This document shows, in pieces, positions 33,516 through 42,247 of a stretch of 64,000 nucleotides of DNA (within the stretch, counting starts at the first letter, position 1; every line of letters starts with the position of its first letter). This stretch comes from Caulobacter sp. 602-1 (lineage in GTDB: Bacteria; Pseudomonadota; Alphaproteobacteria; Caulobacterales; Caulobacteraceae), in contig NZ_RRYI01000002.1 in the NCBI RefSeq assembly GCF_003931565.1, positions 62,001-126,000 of the forward strand, read 5' to 3'. A model generated the notes under the pieces. It saw only the letters and a list, made by a program, of their open reading frames with translations, was not told the origin of the DNA and made no database searches. Made by a program: the position numbers and the translations under genes.

Positions 33516-34096
33516 GCCAGCCAGCTCTCCAGAGCGCGCGTCACGACCGCGCGCGCCTCTTCCGGGCTGAAGGTGGCTGGGTCCAGGCACAGCTCCAGCC
33601 ACAGGCCGTCGACGGTCGCCGTCAGGGCGATGGCGGCCAGGCGGGTGTCGGTCACGTTCGCCTCGCTCAGCAACTTTTCCAGACGCGCCCGGAAGTCCGC
33701 GTAGGACGCCGCGTGGATCGCGGCGATGCGCGGCTTGGTCTTCACCAGGCTCCAGAACCCGATCCAGGCGGCCAGCAGACGCGGATCCAGCACCGGCGGC
33801 GCGAAGCTGGCGCCGAGATAGCCCAGCAGACGCTCGCGCGGCGTCGGGCCGGCGGTCTCGAGCGCCGCGTCCAGCGCCGCGTCGATCCGCTGGCTGACGG
33901 CCTCGTAGGCCGCCGCGATAAGCTCGTCGACACCCTCGAAATAGTGCCGCAGCAGACCCGGCGAGACGCCGGCCTCGGCGCAGATCGCGCGCACCGAGGT
34001 TCCGCCGACGCCTTCGCGCGCCAGCACGGTCTCGGCGGCGGCCACGAGCGCTTGCCGGCGGACGTCGGCGGTCTCGCGGGTGAAGGCGGCGCGCAA
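33512..34096 (-). CDS. TetR family regulator, BetI-like
   Basis: 194 residues. The N-terminal helix-turn-helix (LVAAAETVLAREGVGGTSVR, AICAEAGVSPGLLRHYFEGV) is of BetI type, and the C-terminal domain (LLAAWIGFWSLVKTKPRIAA) matches the BetI-like ligand-binding half. BetI members sense choline-type quaternary amines, but relatives regulate other amine pathways. It is the last gene of a leftward operon with the Rieske oxygenase (14-base gap) and the FAD oxidoreductase. The operator candidate TATACGATCGTACA lies at the head of that operon, so autoregulation of the whole unit is likely. Confidence 0.9.
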   Translation of the reverse strand: MRAAFTRETADVRRQALVAAAETVLAREGVGGTSVRAICAEAGVSPGLLRHYFEGVDELIAAAYEAVSQRIDAALDAALETAGPTPRERLLGYLGASFAPPVLDPRLLAAWIGFWSLVKTKPRIAAIHAASYADFRARLEKLLSEANVTDTRLAAIALTATVDGLWLELCLDPATFSPEEARAVVTRALESWLA

Positions 34097-34110
34097 GATC
34101 TAGCCCTCCC

Positions 34111-35253
34111 TCACCACCCCTCCGGCGGCCTTGCCATCCGAGCCTCCGGGATCAGCGCCCGCATCTTGCGGCCGAAGCTGCGCAAGGACACTTCGCTGGT
34201 CGCCAGCGGTCCGGCCGTGAAGGTGCGTGAGGCCATGCCCTGCTGCACGCGGGCCACCAGCTCGGTGTCCTCGGCGTTGACCTGCCGGTTGATGCGCCAG
34301 TTCAGATAGCGCGCCGCCTTCATCTCGCGCCGCTCGTCGGGAAGGGCGTAGGCGATCTCGCGGATCATCGTCTCCGTGGCCGAGATCGGGATGAACTGCA
34401 TGAAGTCCACCTGGTCCGGATAGATGTCGAAGGCGAAGTTCGGCCAGAGCTTGAAATAGGTCCACAGCCGCTTGCGGTCGCCGGGCAGGTGCGGAACGTC
34501 GGGCAGGAGGTCCTGGTACAGGCGCTCGGACGGGCTCTCCGACGGCTCGTCGATCAGCTGGCCCCACATCTTGTCGACGAAGGTGTGGGCCTCGACGCCG
34601 TAGCCCTTGCCGAACAGCCGCGTCAGGCCCGGGTGGGCGACGGGGATGTGCAGCCCGTCCGAATAGTTGTCGCTGATGTTCTTCCAATTGACCGTGCGCG
34701 GCCGCAGCGTCACGCGGCCGAACGGCTGCAGGTCCTCGAAGCGGTAGTGGGCGACCTCATCCTCGTAGGGGGCCATCATCGTGGCCACCGAGGGGCCTTC
34801 GCCCTCGATCCGCACGAAGACGAAGCCACGCCAGATCTCGGTCTCGATCGTGGCCAGGCCCTCCTTGGCCATGTCCAGCGCCGGATAGTCGTCGCGCATC
34901 GGCACGCCGATCAGCCGGCCTTCCAGGTCGTAGGTCCAGGCGTGGTAGGGGCAGACGATCCGCCCGCCGCAGCGGCCGACCGGGCCGTCCAGCAGCCGCG
35001 CACCCCGGTGGCGGCAGACATTGGCGAAGGCGCGCACCCCGCCGTCCTTGCCGCGCAAGACCACCAGGCTCTCGCCGACGAAGTCGAAGGTGTGGAAGTC
35101 GCCGGCCTTCGGGATGTCGTTCAGGTGACAAACGATCTGCCACGACGGCCGGAAGATCTTGTCCTGCTCCTCGCGAAAGAAGCGCTCGGAGCCGTAGATC
35201 CAGCCGGGCAGGCCCCAGTCGGCCTGGGGGTCGTCGTTGGGGATGGCGGTCAC
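34111..35253 (-). CDS. Rieske non-heme iron oxygenase, alpha subunit
   Basis: 380 residues. The Rieske [2Fe-2S] ligands are C80 and H82 (CRHRGARLLDG) with C101 and H104 (VCPYHAWTYDLEGRL). The catalytic iron site is DNYSDGLHIPVAHPGL, the usual D/H/H arrangement. The protein belongs to the broad ring-hydroxylating/amine-demethylating group (GbcA, choline monooxygenase, carnitine oxygenase relatives). With a BetI-like regulator beside it, N-demethylation or hydroxylation of an amine is an attractive guess, but the substrate is not determined. No reductase gene is adjacent. The start is GTG 35253, and this GTG is the terminal trinucleotide of a family A repeat; the next internal Met is about 117 residues in, too far to be the start. 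Confidence 0.9.
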   Translation of the reverse strand: MTAIPNDDPQADWGLPGWIYGSERFFREEQDKIFRPSWQIVCHLNDIPKAGDFHTFDFVGESLVVLRGKDGGVRAFANVCRHRGARLLDGPVGRCGGRIVCPYHAWTYDLEGRLIGVPMRDDYPALDMAKEGLATIETEIWRGFVFVRIEGEGPSVATMMAPYEDEVAHYRFEDLQPFGRVTLRPRTVNWKNISDNYSDGLHIPVAHPGLTRLFGKGYGVEAHTFVDKMWGQLIDEPSESPSERLYQDLLPDVPHLPGDRKRLWTYFKLWPNFAFDIYPDQVDFMQFIPISATETMIREIAYALPDERREMKAARYLNWRINRQVNAEDTELVARVQQGMASRTFTAGPLATSEVSLRSFGRKMRALIPEARMARPPEGW

Positions 35254-35364
35254 TGGCCCCCTCCGCGCTGCGCGCTCCTCCCCCGGAGGGGGAAGAAGGT
35301 CGCGGGCTTCCTTCTGCCCCCTTCGGGGGCGGACGACCGCGAAGCGGTCAGGTAGGGGCCAGTG
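35251..35364. repeat. Family A palindromic repeat, copy 3, with terminal inverted repeats
   Basis: CACTGGCCCC (35251-35260) and GGGGCCAGTG (35355-35364) are exact terminal inverted repeats. Inside are CTCCTCCCCCGGAGGGGGAAG and the constant GACCGC-GAA-GCGGTC hairpin. On the minus strand its end reads GGAGGGGGCCAGTG: it supplies both the purine-rich ribosome-binding site and the GTG start codon of the Rieske gene. Confidence 0.88.
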
Positions 35365-35374
35365 CCAGGCATGG

Positions 35375-37006
35375 TCATCGCCCCACCACCGACAGCTTGA
35401 CCGCCGTGGCGAAGTCCTTGTCGCGCAGGATCTCCCGCGCCGCGTTCCGCCCTGGATTGCCCGACACCCCGCCGCCGGGATGCGCGCCCGCGCCGCACAT
35501 GTAGAGGCCCTTGATCGGCGCGCGGTGGCTGGCGTGGCCCAGGAACGGGCGGGTCGCCCACAGCTGATCCAGCGACATGTGGCCGTGCATGATGTCGCCG
35601 CCGATCAGGCCGAACTTCCGCTCCAGATCCAGCGGCGACAGGATCGTGCGGCCCAGCACCGAGGCCTTGAAGCCCGGCGCCCAGCGCTCGACCGTGTCGA
35701 CGATCAGGTCGGCGGCGGCTTCGCGCTCATCGTCCCACGACCGGCCGTTCGGCAGTTCCGGCGCGAACTGCTGGCAGAACAGGCTGGCCACGTGCTGGCC
35801 CGGAGGGGCGAGGGAGGTGTCGATGGTCGAGGGGATCAGCATCTCGACGATCGGAGCCTTGCTGATCCCGTCCGCCTTGGCGTCGCGATAGGCCGCGTCC
35901 ATGTAGTCGAGGCTGGGGGCGATCACGATGCCCGACTGGTGGTGCTCGGCGGCGTCCTTGCCGGGCAGGCAGGTGAAGCTGGGCAGCTCCGACAGCGCCA
36001 CGTTCATCCGGAAGGTGCCCGAGCCGTTCTTGTAGCCGTCGACCGTCTTGCGGAAGTCGGCGGTCAGGGCCGACGGCGGGACCAGCTTTTTGTACAGTAG
36101 GGCCGGATTGACATTGGCGCTGACGATCGGGGCCATGATCTGGCGGCCGTCGACCAGTTGCACGCCGACTGCTTTAGCGCCGTCGATATGGACGCCCTCG
36201 ACCGGCGCGTTCAGCAGGATCTCGACGCCCGCCGCCTCGCACGCCTTCGCCATCGCCTGGGTGATGGAGCCCATGCCGCCGACCGCGTGGCCCCAGGCGC
36301 CCTTCTTGCCATTCACCTCGCCGAAGGTGTGGTGCAGCAGCACATAGGCCGATCCCGGCGAGTCCGGGCTGGCGAAGTTGCCGACCACGGCGTCGAAGCC
36401 GAAGGCGGCCTTGACCGCGTCGCTCTCGAACCAGCCGTCCAGCACGTCGCGGGCGCTCTTGGTGAACAGGTCCAAGAGGTCGCGCTTCCTCTGCCGGGAA
36501 AGCATGGCCAGGCGACCGCCCTGGCGCAAGGCTCGCAGCGCGCCGGGCAGGCCGTCGCCCAGGTTCGGCGGCGTCTCCTGGGCGAAGTCGCGCAGCACGT
36601 CGCCGATCTCGTCCAGCATGGCGTAGTAGGCCGGCAGCACCTCGGCGTCGCGATAGCTGAACTTGCGGAACGCTTCCTGGGTGCGCTCCAGTCCGCCGCC
36701 CAGCTTCAGATAGCGCTCGTCGCTGATCGGCAGGAAGTTCGAGATCGGCCGTTCCAGGAAGGTCAGGCCGTAGTCGTGCAGGCCCATGTCGGCGATCACC
36801 CGCGGGTTCAGCAGGCTGACCGTGTAGCTGGCCACGGAGTTGCGGAAGCCGGGGTGGAATTCCTCGGTCACCGCCGCCCCGCCGACCACGCCGCGCGCCT
36901 CGCAGACCGTGACCTTCAGCCCGGCCTTGGCCAGGTAGAAGGCGCAGACCAGGCCGTTGTGGCCGCCGCCGATGATCACGGCGTCGCGGGTGGTGGTTTC
37001 GGCCAT
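35375..37006 (-). CDS. FAD-dependent oxidoreductase of the phytoene-desaturase/PYROXD2 group
   Basis: 543 residues. The N-terminal dinucleotide-binding motif is AVIIGGGHNGLVCAFYLAKAG, then the EARGVVGGAAVTEEFHPGF signature, and the C-terminal FAD motif is GLYMCGAGAHPGGGVSGNPG. The length and both motifs match bacterial PYROXD2-like proteins rather than carotenoid enzymes, and no carotenoid genes are nearby. The role in these operons is unknown; oxidation of a product of the Rieske enzyme is plausible. The start is ATG 37006 with GGGGAGAG upstream. It heads the leftward operon, with the operator-like palindrome 36 bases upstream. Confidence 0.9.
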   Translation of the reverse strand: MAETTTRDAVIIGGGHNGLVCAFYLAKAGLKVTVCEARGVVGGAAVTEEFHPGFRNSVASYTVSLLNPRVIADMGLHDYGLTFLERPISNFLPISDERYLKLGGGLERTQEAFRKFSYRDAEVLPAYYAMLDEIGDVLRDFAQETPPNLGDGLPGALRALRQGGRLAMLSRQRKRDLLDLFTKSARDVLDGWFESDAVKAAFGFDAVVGNFASPDSPGSAYVLLHHTFGEVNGKKGAWGHAVGGMGSITQAMAKACEAAGVEILLNAPVEGVHIDGAKAVGVQLVDGRQIMAPIVSANVNPALLYKKLVPPSALTADFRKTVDGYKNGSGTFRMNVALSELPSFTCLPGKDAAEHHQSGIVIAPSLDYMDAAYRDAKADGISKAPIVEMLIPSTIDTSLAPPGQHVASLFCQQFAPELPNGRSWDDEREAAADLIVDTVERWAPGFKASVLGRTILSPLDLERKFGLIGGDIMHGHMSLDQLWATRPFLGHASHRAPIKGLYMCGAGAHPGGGVSGNPGRNAAREILRDKDFATAVKLSVVGR

Positions 37007-37041
37007 GGTGTCGCTCTCCCCAGAATAGGCGGAGAGGTTGC

Positions 37042-37055
37042 TATACGATCGTACA
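37042..37055. promoter_or_regulatory. TetR-type operator candidate
   Basis: TATACGATCGTACA contains the perfect 10-base palindrome TACGATCGTA (37044-37053) with one further matching outer pair. It lies 36 bases upstream of the FAD oxidoreductase start. The form TnTACnATCGTAnA is typical of operators of TetR-family regulators, and the operon ends in a tetR gene. Confidence 0.6.
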
Positions 37056-37113
37056 ATAGGCAAGCGGCGGGCGGGCCTCTGGTTAGGTGCCATGCCGCTC
37101 ACGTTCCTATCGG

Positions 37114-37965
37114 CTACGCAGTAGCCGCTGGCCACCGGTTCTCGATAAACCGACGAGGCGAGGCATCTCGCGCGAAGACACGCTCAGTCGCCTGCTTCGT
37201 ACTTGCATCGTTCAGTCGGCCCAGCAGCAGTTTTGGATCGGCTTTCCGTAGTGCGTCCGCAGTTAACTCTCCACGCGTGGCCATGAACGCCTTTGTGGGC
37301 GAAATCGGCAAAATCACTGCGAGATTGGGATTGTCGATACCGCCGGCGAAGGTGCAGGGACAGTCGGCGAGTAGTAGGTGATGTCTGCACACGCTAAAAT
37401 CCCAGACCCACCAGCGCAGTCGCAACAATTTATTGCCTATGCCCTGGTCGTTGAGCAGCTCATGGAAGAACGAAAGGCCGAAGTTCTCAATCGCGCCGGG
37501 GAAGTGCTTTTCCGTCCACTCCTCCAGCGTGGCCGGTGCCCCCGGCATGGCGATGGCATCGTATTCATCAGGCTGCTCGGCCAAGGATTTCCTCAGCAAA
37601 GCTTCTGACTCGCTCCTCAGATACAAGACGGTGCTTGGCTGGCGCAGTTGTAGAGACATGATGAAGCGCACCCACGCGGACCGTTCCTCGATGGTCAGCA
37701 CACCGAGTTGTCCAGCCTCTAGCTTGTCTCGCACCTTGCTCGCGTCATTATCTACTGACTGAAGCACAACCTTCTCGATGGCGTGTTTGTCCATGCCGGC
37801 GACTTTGTCGCGCGTAAGCGACAGCATGTCTTCCAAGTAGCCGTTGCCCTTCGGCACCTGCCGGTATGTCTCGAACCGTCCGGACTTCATCCGGAAGACC
37901 TGAAGCTCGCCGCTGCTGTCGGTCCATGGACGCTGGAGGAATTGAGGGACGAAGTGATTGCGCAT
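37114..37965 (-). CDS. DUF4238 domain protein in a lower-GC patch
   Basis: 283 residues from the ATG at 37965 (a GTG at 37989 would add eight). It opens with RNHFVPQFLQRPWTDSSGEL, the H-x-V-P-x-F-L pattern that defines DUF4238, and continues in a mostly helical region with VRFIMSLQLRQPSTVLYLRS and a C-terminal part with CRHHLLLADCPCTFAGG and LPISPTKAFMATRGEL. DUF4238 proteins are scattered among bacteria and of unknown function, often on islands. Codon use is clearly more relaxed than in the neighbours (many A/T-ending codons), pointing to recent transfer. No partner gene, integrase or att site is visible next to it. Confidence 0.82.
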   Translation of the reverse strand: MRNHFVPQFLQRPWTDSSGELQVFRMKSGRFETYRQVPKGNGYLEDMLSLTRDKVAGMDKHAIEKVVLQSVDNDASKVRDKLEAGQLGVLTIEERSAWVRFIMSLQLRQPSTVLYLRSESEALLRKSLAEQPDEYDAIAMPGAPATLEEWTEKHFPGAIENFGLSFFHELLNDQGIGNKLLRLRWWVWDFSVCRHHLLLADCPCTFAGGIDNPNLAVILPISPTKAFMATRGELTADALRKADPKLLLGRLNDASTKQATERVFARDASPRRFIENRWPAATA

Positions 37966-38077
37966 GCCGGTATCTAGAGCCTGAGTCACCAGCGCGTGAG
38001 CGCGACATTTGGATCGACGCCGCGAGTGGCCGCGAATGGCAAGCTCTCGCGTAAGCCAGGGATGCTGTGCTGAGCTC

Positions 38078-41000
38078 CTAAGCCCCCTCCGCCTTGCCCC
38101 GCGCCGTCAGCCAGTACATCACCGGCGTCGCCACCCGGCTCAGCAGCGTCGAGGTGATCAGCCCGCCGATGATGGCGATGGCCAGGGGCGAGTAGAGGCC
38201 CGACCGCTCCAGGGCCAGCGGCAGCAGCCCGCCGATAGCCGTCACCGAGGTCAGCAGCACCGGCAGGAAGCGGACCTCGCCGGCCTTCTCGATGGCGTCG
38301 TGCAGGTTCATGCCCTCGCGGCGCAGCTGTTCGGTGAAGTCGACCAGCAGGATCGAGTTCTTGATCTCGATGCCGATCAGGGCGATCACGCCGATCGTGG
38401 CGGTGAACGACAGCGAATAGCCGGTCAGGGCCAGGGCCAGCACCGCGCCGAACACCCCGAACGGGATGATGCCGGCCACGACCAGGGCGGTCTTGAACTT
38501 CTGGAACTCCAGGACCAGCACGGCCAGGATCCCGAACACCGCCACCAGCACCGCCGCGCCAAGGCCGGCGAAGCTTTCCGACGCGGCCTCGGCCTCGCCG
38601 CCCAGCGACAGGCGATAGCCCGGCGGCAGCGGCAGGTCCTTGTTCAGCCGGGCCAGGGCGTCCTGGGTCACGCCCGAGGCCAGGAAGCCGGTGCGGACCC
38701 AGGCGCTGACGGTCACGGTCCGCTCGCGGTCGAAGCGGTCGATGCGCGAGGGGCTGGACTTCAGGCGGGGGGTGGCGATGGCGTCCAGCGGCGCGGCCAG
38801 GCCGTCGGCGGTCGGGACATAGACCCCCTTCAGGGCCGAGAGCGGATTGCGCGCCGCGCCGTCGGCCTGGGCCATCGGCAGCCGCACCTTGACCGCGTAG
38901 TCGTCGCCGTCCGGGTCGCGGAAGCGGGCGGTTTCCTCGCCGGACAGGGCCAGGCGGGCGATGCGCCGCGTGGCGCCGGCCTGGACGCCCAGGGCGGCGG
39001 CCTTGGCCTCGTCGACGCCGAGGTCGAGGTCGGTGCGGTCCAGGCGGACGGGGTTGGTGACGTCGCGGGTTCCGGGCGTGGCCTTCAGGATCGCCTCGGC
39101 CCGGGCGGCCAGGGCCTTCAGCACCTCGAGGTTCTGCCCCGTGACGCGCACGGCGACCGGCGCGTCGATCGGCGGGCCGTTCTCGAAGGTCTGCACGCTG
39201 ATCCGCGCGCCGGGATAGTCGGCGAAGGCCTTGCGCAGGCGGTCCAGCACCTGCTCGCTACGGCCCGGCTCCCAGCGCTTGAGGCTGACGAACACCTCGG
39301 CGAAGGTCGTGGCGCTCTCGCGCTGGCTCTTGTTGTAGAAGATCTGCGGGTTGCCGCGGCCAAGGTTGGCGGCTTCCCAGATGACGTCCGGCTCGGCGCG
39401 GACGCGCTGCTCGACATAGCGCAGCACCTGGTCGGTGCGGGCCAGGGACGTCCCGTCGGGCGTCTCGATGCGGATCAGGAACTGCGGCGTCTCGGCGGCC
39501 GGGAACAGCGACGAGCCGACCAGTTTCACCAGCGGGAAGGTGGTCAGGCAGATGGCCAGCAGGATGGCCATGGCCACCCACGGCCGGGCCAGGGCGCGGT
39601 GCAGCACAGGCCGATAGAAGCGATGGATGCCGTTGTTGACCGCCCGCAGCAGGGCGTTGCCCTCGGGATCGGAGTGCTTGTCCAGCAGGCGGCTGGCCAG
39701 GAACGGGATGATGGTCATCGACACGAAGAGCGAGGCGGCGATGGTGCACAGCACCGTCACCGGCAGCGACTTGATATAGGCCCCCGAGCCGGCCGGCAGG
39801 GCCATCAGCGGCAGGAAGGCCAGCATCAGCGTCGCCGTGCAGCCCAGCACCGCCAGGCTGATCTGGCGGGTGCCGTTGATCGCCGCGTCGACCCGGTCCT
39901 CGCCCTCGCGCACCCGGCGGGCGATGTTCTCGGTGATGACGATGCTGTCGTCGACCAGCAGGCCCAGGGCCAGCACGAAGCCGGCGATCGACAGCTGGTT
40001 CAGGGTGAAGCCCAGCGCCTGCAGCATGGTCAGGCCGATCAGCAGGGAAAGCGGGATCGACACCATCACCACCAGGCCGGCGCGCGGCCCCAGCGGCAGC
40101 AGGGTGATCAGGACGAGGCACAGGGCGATGCCGAAATCGCGGAACAGGTTGTTCAGCCGATGCTTGACGTTCTCGGCCTGGACGAAGCCGCGCTCCATCT
40201 TCACCCCGGCGGGCAGGGTCTTCTCGTAGTCGTCCAGCACCCGTTGCACGCCCTTGGTGATCTTGGCGACGTCCTGGCCGTCCTTCTGGTTGACGGTCAG
40301 GAAGATGGCGCGCTTGCCGTTGAAGCGGGTCAGGTGGGTCGGCTCGGCCTGGGCCCAGGCCACCTGGGCGACGTCGCGCACGCGGGTGACCTGGCCGCCC
40401 AGCGAGCGGACGGGCGTGTCGCCGATGGTGGCCAGATCGTGGAAGGCCCCGCCGGACTTGACGTTGAAGCGCCGCTCTCCGGCCTGGACCGCGCCGATCG
40501 GCGCCTCGGCGCCGGCCGACTTCAGGGCGTCGACGACGGCGGTGGGCGGCAGCTTCAGGGCCGACAGGCGGGCGAGATCCAGCGTGACCTGCACCTCGGA
40601 CGGCGGCGCGCCCCAGTACTTGGCCTCGCGCACGCCCGGCACTCGGTCCAGCCGCTCGCGCAGCCGGTCGGCGGTCTTCTCCAGGCGGCGCATCGGCAGG
40701 ATGTCGGAGGTGAGGGCGACCTGGACGATCGACACCTCGGTGGTGCGGATCCGCTCGATCTCCAGCCGCTGGACGCCGGCCGGCAGGTTGCCGCGGATGG
40801 CGTTCACCTCGCGCACCACCTGGTCGAACTTGCGCTCGGTGTCGACGTCCCAGGTGAAGTGGACGCGGATGATGGCCGAGCCGTCCACGGCGGTCGACTC
40901 GACCTTGTCGATGTCGTCGAGGCCGTCGACGGCGTCCTCGATCGGGTCGACGATCAGCTGCTCGATCTCCGACGGCTCGGCGCCGGGCAGCACCGCGCGG

Positions 41001-41146
41001 ACGATGACGATCGGCGTCGGGAAGTGCGGGTCTTCCGAGCGCGGCACGTTGTTGAAGGCGTTGATCCCCAGCATGATCAGCAGGCCGAAGGCGACCAGGG
41101 TGAACTGCCAGCGACGGACGGCGAAGGTCGCGAGATCGAACTTCAC
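38078..41146 (-). CDS. RND efflux transporter permease (AcrB/MexF superfamily)
   Basis: 1022 residues, the full length for an RND pump. There are TM1 near residue 12, a large periplasmic loop, then a TM block with NQLSIAGFVLALGLLVDDSIVITENIAR (the conserved D-D of the proton relay in TM4), a second periplasmic loop and TM7-12 ending at VATPVMYWLTARG. It exports hydrophobic compounds, with the membrane-fusion protein upstream; no outer-membrane factor gene is adjacent, so a TolC-like protein from elsewhere is needed. The sequence is of the hydrophobe rather than the heavy-metal type, as far as the TM4 motif shows. It starts 3 bases after the adaptor stop and is probably controlled by the divergent TetR. 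Confidence 0.94.
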   Translation of the reverse strand: MKFDLATFAVRRWQFTLVAFGLLIMLGINAFNNVPRSEDPHFPTPIVIVRAVLPGAEPSEIEQLIVDPIEDAVDGLDDIDKVESTAVDGSAIIRVHFTWDVDTERKFDQVVREVNAIRGNLPAGVQRLEIERIRTTEVSIVQVALTSDILPMRRLEKTADRLRERLDRVPGVREAKYWGAPPSEVQVTLDLARLSALKLPPTAVVDALKSAGAEAPIGAVQAGERRFNVKSGGAFHDLATIGDTPVRSLGGQVTRVRDVAQVAWAQAEPTHLTRFNGKRAIFLTVNQKDGQDVAKITKGVQRVLDDYEKTLPAGVKMERGFVQAENVKHRLNNLFRDFGIALCLVLITLLPLGPRAGLVVMVSIPLSLLIGLTMLQALGFTLNQLSIAGFVLALGLLVDDSIVITENIARRVREGEDRVDAAINGTRQISLAVLGCTATLMLAFLPLMALPAGSGAYIKSLPVTVLCTIAASLFVSMTIIPFLASRLLDKHSDPEGNALLRAVNNGIHRFYRPVLHRALARPWVAMAILLAICLTTFPLVKLVGSSLFPAAETPQFLIRIETPDGTSLARTDQVLRYVEQRVRAEPDVIWEAANLGRGNPQIFYNKSQRESATTFAEVFVSLKRWEPGRSEQVLDRLRKAFADYPGARISVQTFENGPPIDAPVAVRVTGQNLEVLKALAARAEAILKATPGTRDVTNPVRLDRTDLDLGVDEAKAAALGVQAGATRRIARLALSGEETARFRDPDGDDYAVKVRLPMAQADGAARNPLSALKGVYVPTADGLAAPLDAIATPRLKSSPSRIDRFDRERTVTVSAWVRTGFLASGVTQDALARLNKDLPLPPGYRLSLGGEAEAASESFAGLGAAVLVAVFGILAVLVLEFQKFKTALVVAGIIPFGVFGAVLALALTGYSLSFTATIGVIALIGIEIKNSILLVDFTEQLRREGMNLHDAIEKAGEVRFLPVLLTSVTAIGGLLPLALERSGLYSPLAIAIIGGLITSTLLSRVATPVMYWLTARGKAEGA

Positions 41147-41149
41147 GGC

Positions 41150-42226
41150 TTACTGACCCCTGGAGGCGTCGAGACGCTTGGGATCGATGACTCGCACGGC
41201 CTCGCCATCGGCGACGAAGCCGGCCCCGGCCGTGATCACCTGGGCGCCGTCGGGCAGGCCCGAGACCAGGGCGTCGTCGCCGTCGAAGCCGCCGAAGCCG
41301 ACGGCCATGCGCCGGGCCTTGCCGTGGTCGAACCGGTAGACGAAGGCGCGCTGGCCGTTGGCCTCCAGCACCGCCTCGGCGGGGATGCGGGCATAGGCCG
41401 TCGTGGCGCCCGGCGCGGTGCGAACCGACAGCGTGGCGTGGGCGACCTGGCCGCTGCGCAGGGCGGCGGGCGGGGCGGAGAGCTCGATCTCGACGCTGAT
41501 GGCGCCGGTGCGGGTGTCGGCGGCCTCGCCGACGCGGGTGACGCGACCGGACAGGGTCTGCTCCGCGAGGTCCTCGACCCGAACCCGCGCCACATCGCCG
41601 ACCCGCACCCGCGCGGCTTCCCGCGCCGAGAGCGGCAGGCGCAGGACCAGCGGACTGGAGAGATCGGCGATCCGCGCCACCACCTGGCCGGCCGCGACGA
41701 CCTCGCCCGCCTGGGCGCGACGCTCCAGCACCACGCCCGAGGCCGGCGAAACGAGGCTGGCCCAGCGGCGGTCGAAGCGGGCGGCGTCATAGGCGGCCTG
41801 GGCGGCTTTCAGCGCGCTCGTACGATCGTCGATGCGCTGGCGGCTGACATAGCCCTTCTCGAACAGGGTCTTGTCGCGCTCGATGTCGCGGCGGGCGCGC
41901 TCCAGGTCGGCCATGGTCTGCTGCTGACGAGCGTCGACCCCGGCCGGGTCGATGGCGGCGACCAGCTGGCCGGCCGAGACGCGGTCGCCGGCCTCGACCT
42001 TCATGGCCGTCAGCACGCCGGGGATGCGGAAGGACAGCGCCATCTCGCGGCGACGCTCCAGCGTGCCAGCTCCCGTCACCGAACCCGCCGCGCCGGGGGC
42101 GGCGACGCGGGCGGCCTCGACCGGAGTCGGCGGCGTCGTCGCCTCGGTCCTGGCCTTGCCGTCACAGGCCGCCAGCGCCGTCGTCATCAGCAGCGCCGCC
42201 AGGGGAGGGAGCGGTGTTCGCCACAT
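41150..42226 (-). CDS. RND efflux periplasmic adaptor lipoprotein
   Basis: 358 residues. The lipobox (MTTALAACDGKA) predicts a lipid-anchored membrane-fusion protein. Then come the split lipoyl/barrel-sandwich halves (KVEAGDRVSAGQLVAAIDPA and ASGVVLERRAQAGEVVAAGQ), a helical hairpin between them, a beta-barrel region and a C-terminal domain (DDALVSGLPDGAQVITAGAG). It bridges the RND pump and the outer-membrane channel. The start is ATG 42226 (MWRTPLPPLAA); an upstream in-frame TTG at 42238 is less likely. It is the first gene of the pump operon, opposite a tetR gene. Confidence 0.92.
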   Translation of the reverse strand: MWRTPLPPLAALLMTTALAACDGKARTEATTPPTPVEAARVAAPGAAGSVTGAGTLERRREMALSFRIPGVLTAMKVEAGDRVSAGQLVAAIDPAGVDARQQQTMADLERARRDIERDKTLFEKGYVSRQRIDDRTSALKAAQAAYDAARFDRRWASLVSPASGVVLERRAQAGEVVAAGQVVARIADLSSPLVLRLPLSAREAARVRVGDVARVRVEDLAEQTLSGRVTRVGEAADTRTGAISVEIELSAPPAALRSGQVAHATLSVRTAPGATTAYARIPAEAVLEANGQRAFVYRFDHGKARRMAVGFGGFDGDDALVSGLPDGAQVITAGAGFVADGEAVRVIDPKRLDASRGQ

Positions 42227-42247
42227 AAGCTGTTCCAAATCGATCGA

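Noticed and set aside
18009..35364. Insertion sequences at the palindromic repeats
   Set aside because: The repeats are 65-130 bases, non-coding and without target duplications or a transposase nearby, so I call them repeats, not insertion sequences. They could still be non-autonomous elements moved by a protein encoded elsewhere.
35375..37006. Phytoene desaturase of carotenoid synthesis
   Set aside because: The N-terminal motif fits the wider family, but no crtB, crtY or other carotenoid gene is near, and the C-terminal AGAHPGGGVSGNPG block fits PYROXD2-like proteins.
41818..41836. A CGTACGATCGT palindrome resembling the TetR operator at 37042
   Set aside because: It lies inside the coding sequence of the efflux adaptor, far from any promoter, and matches only the core. 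Probably coincidental.
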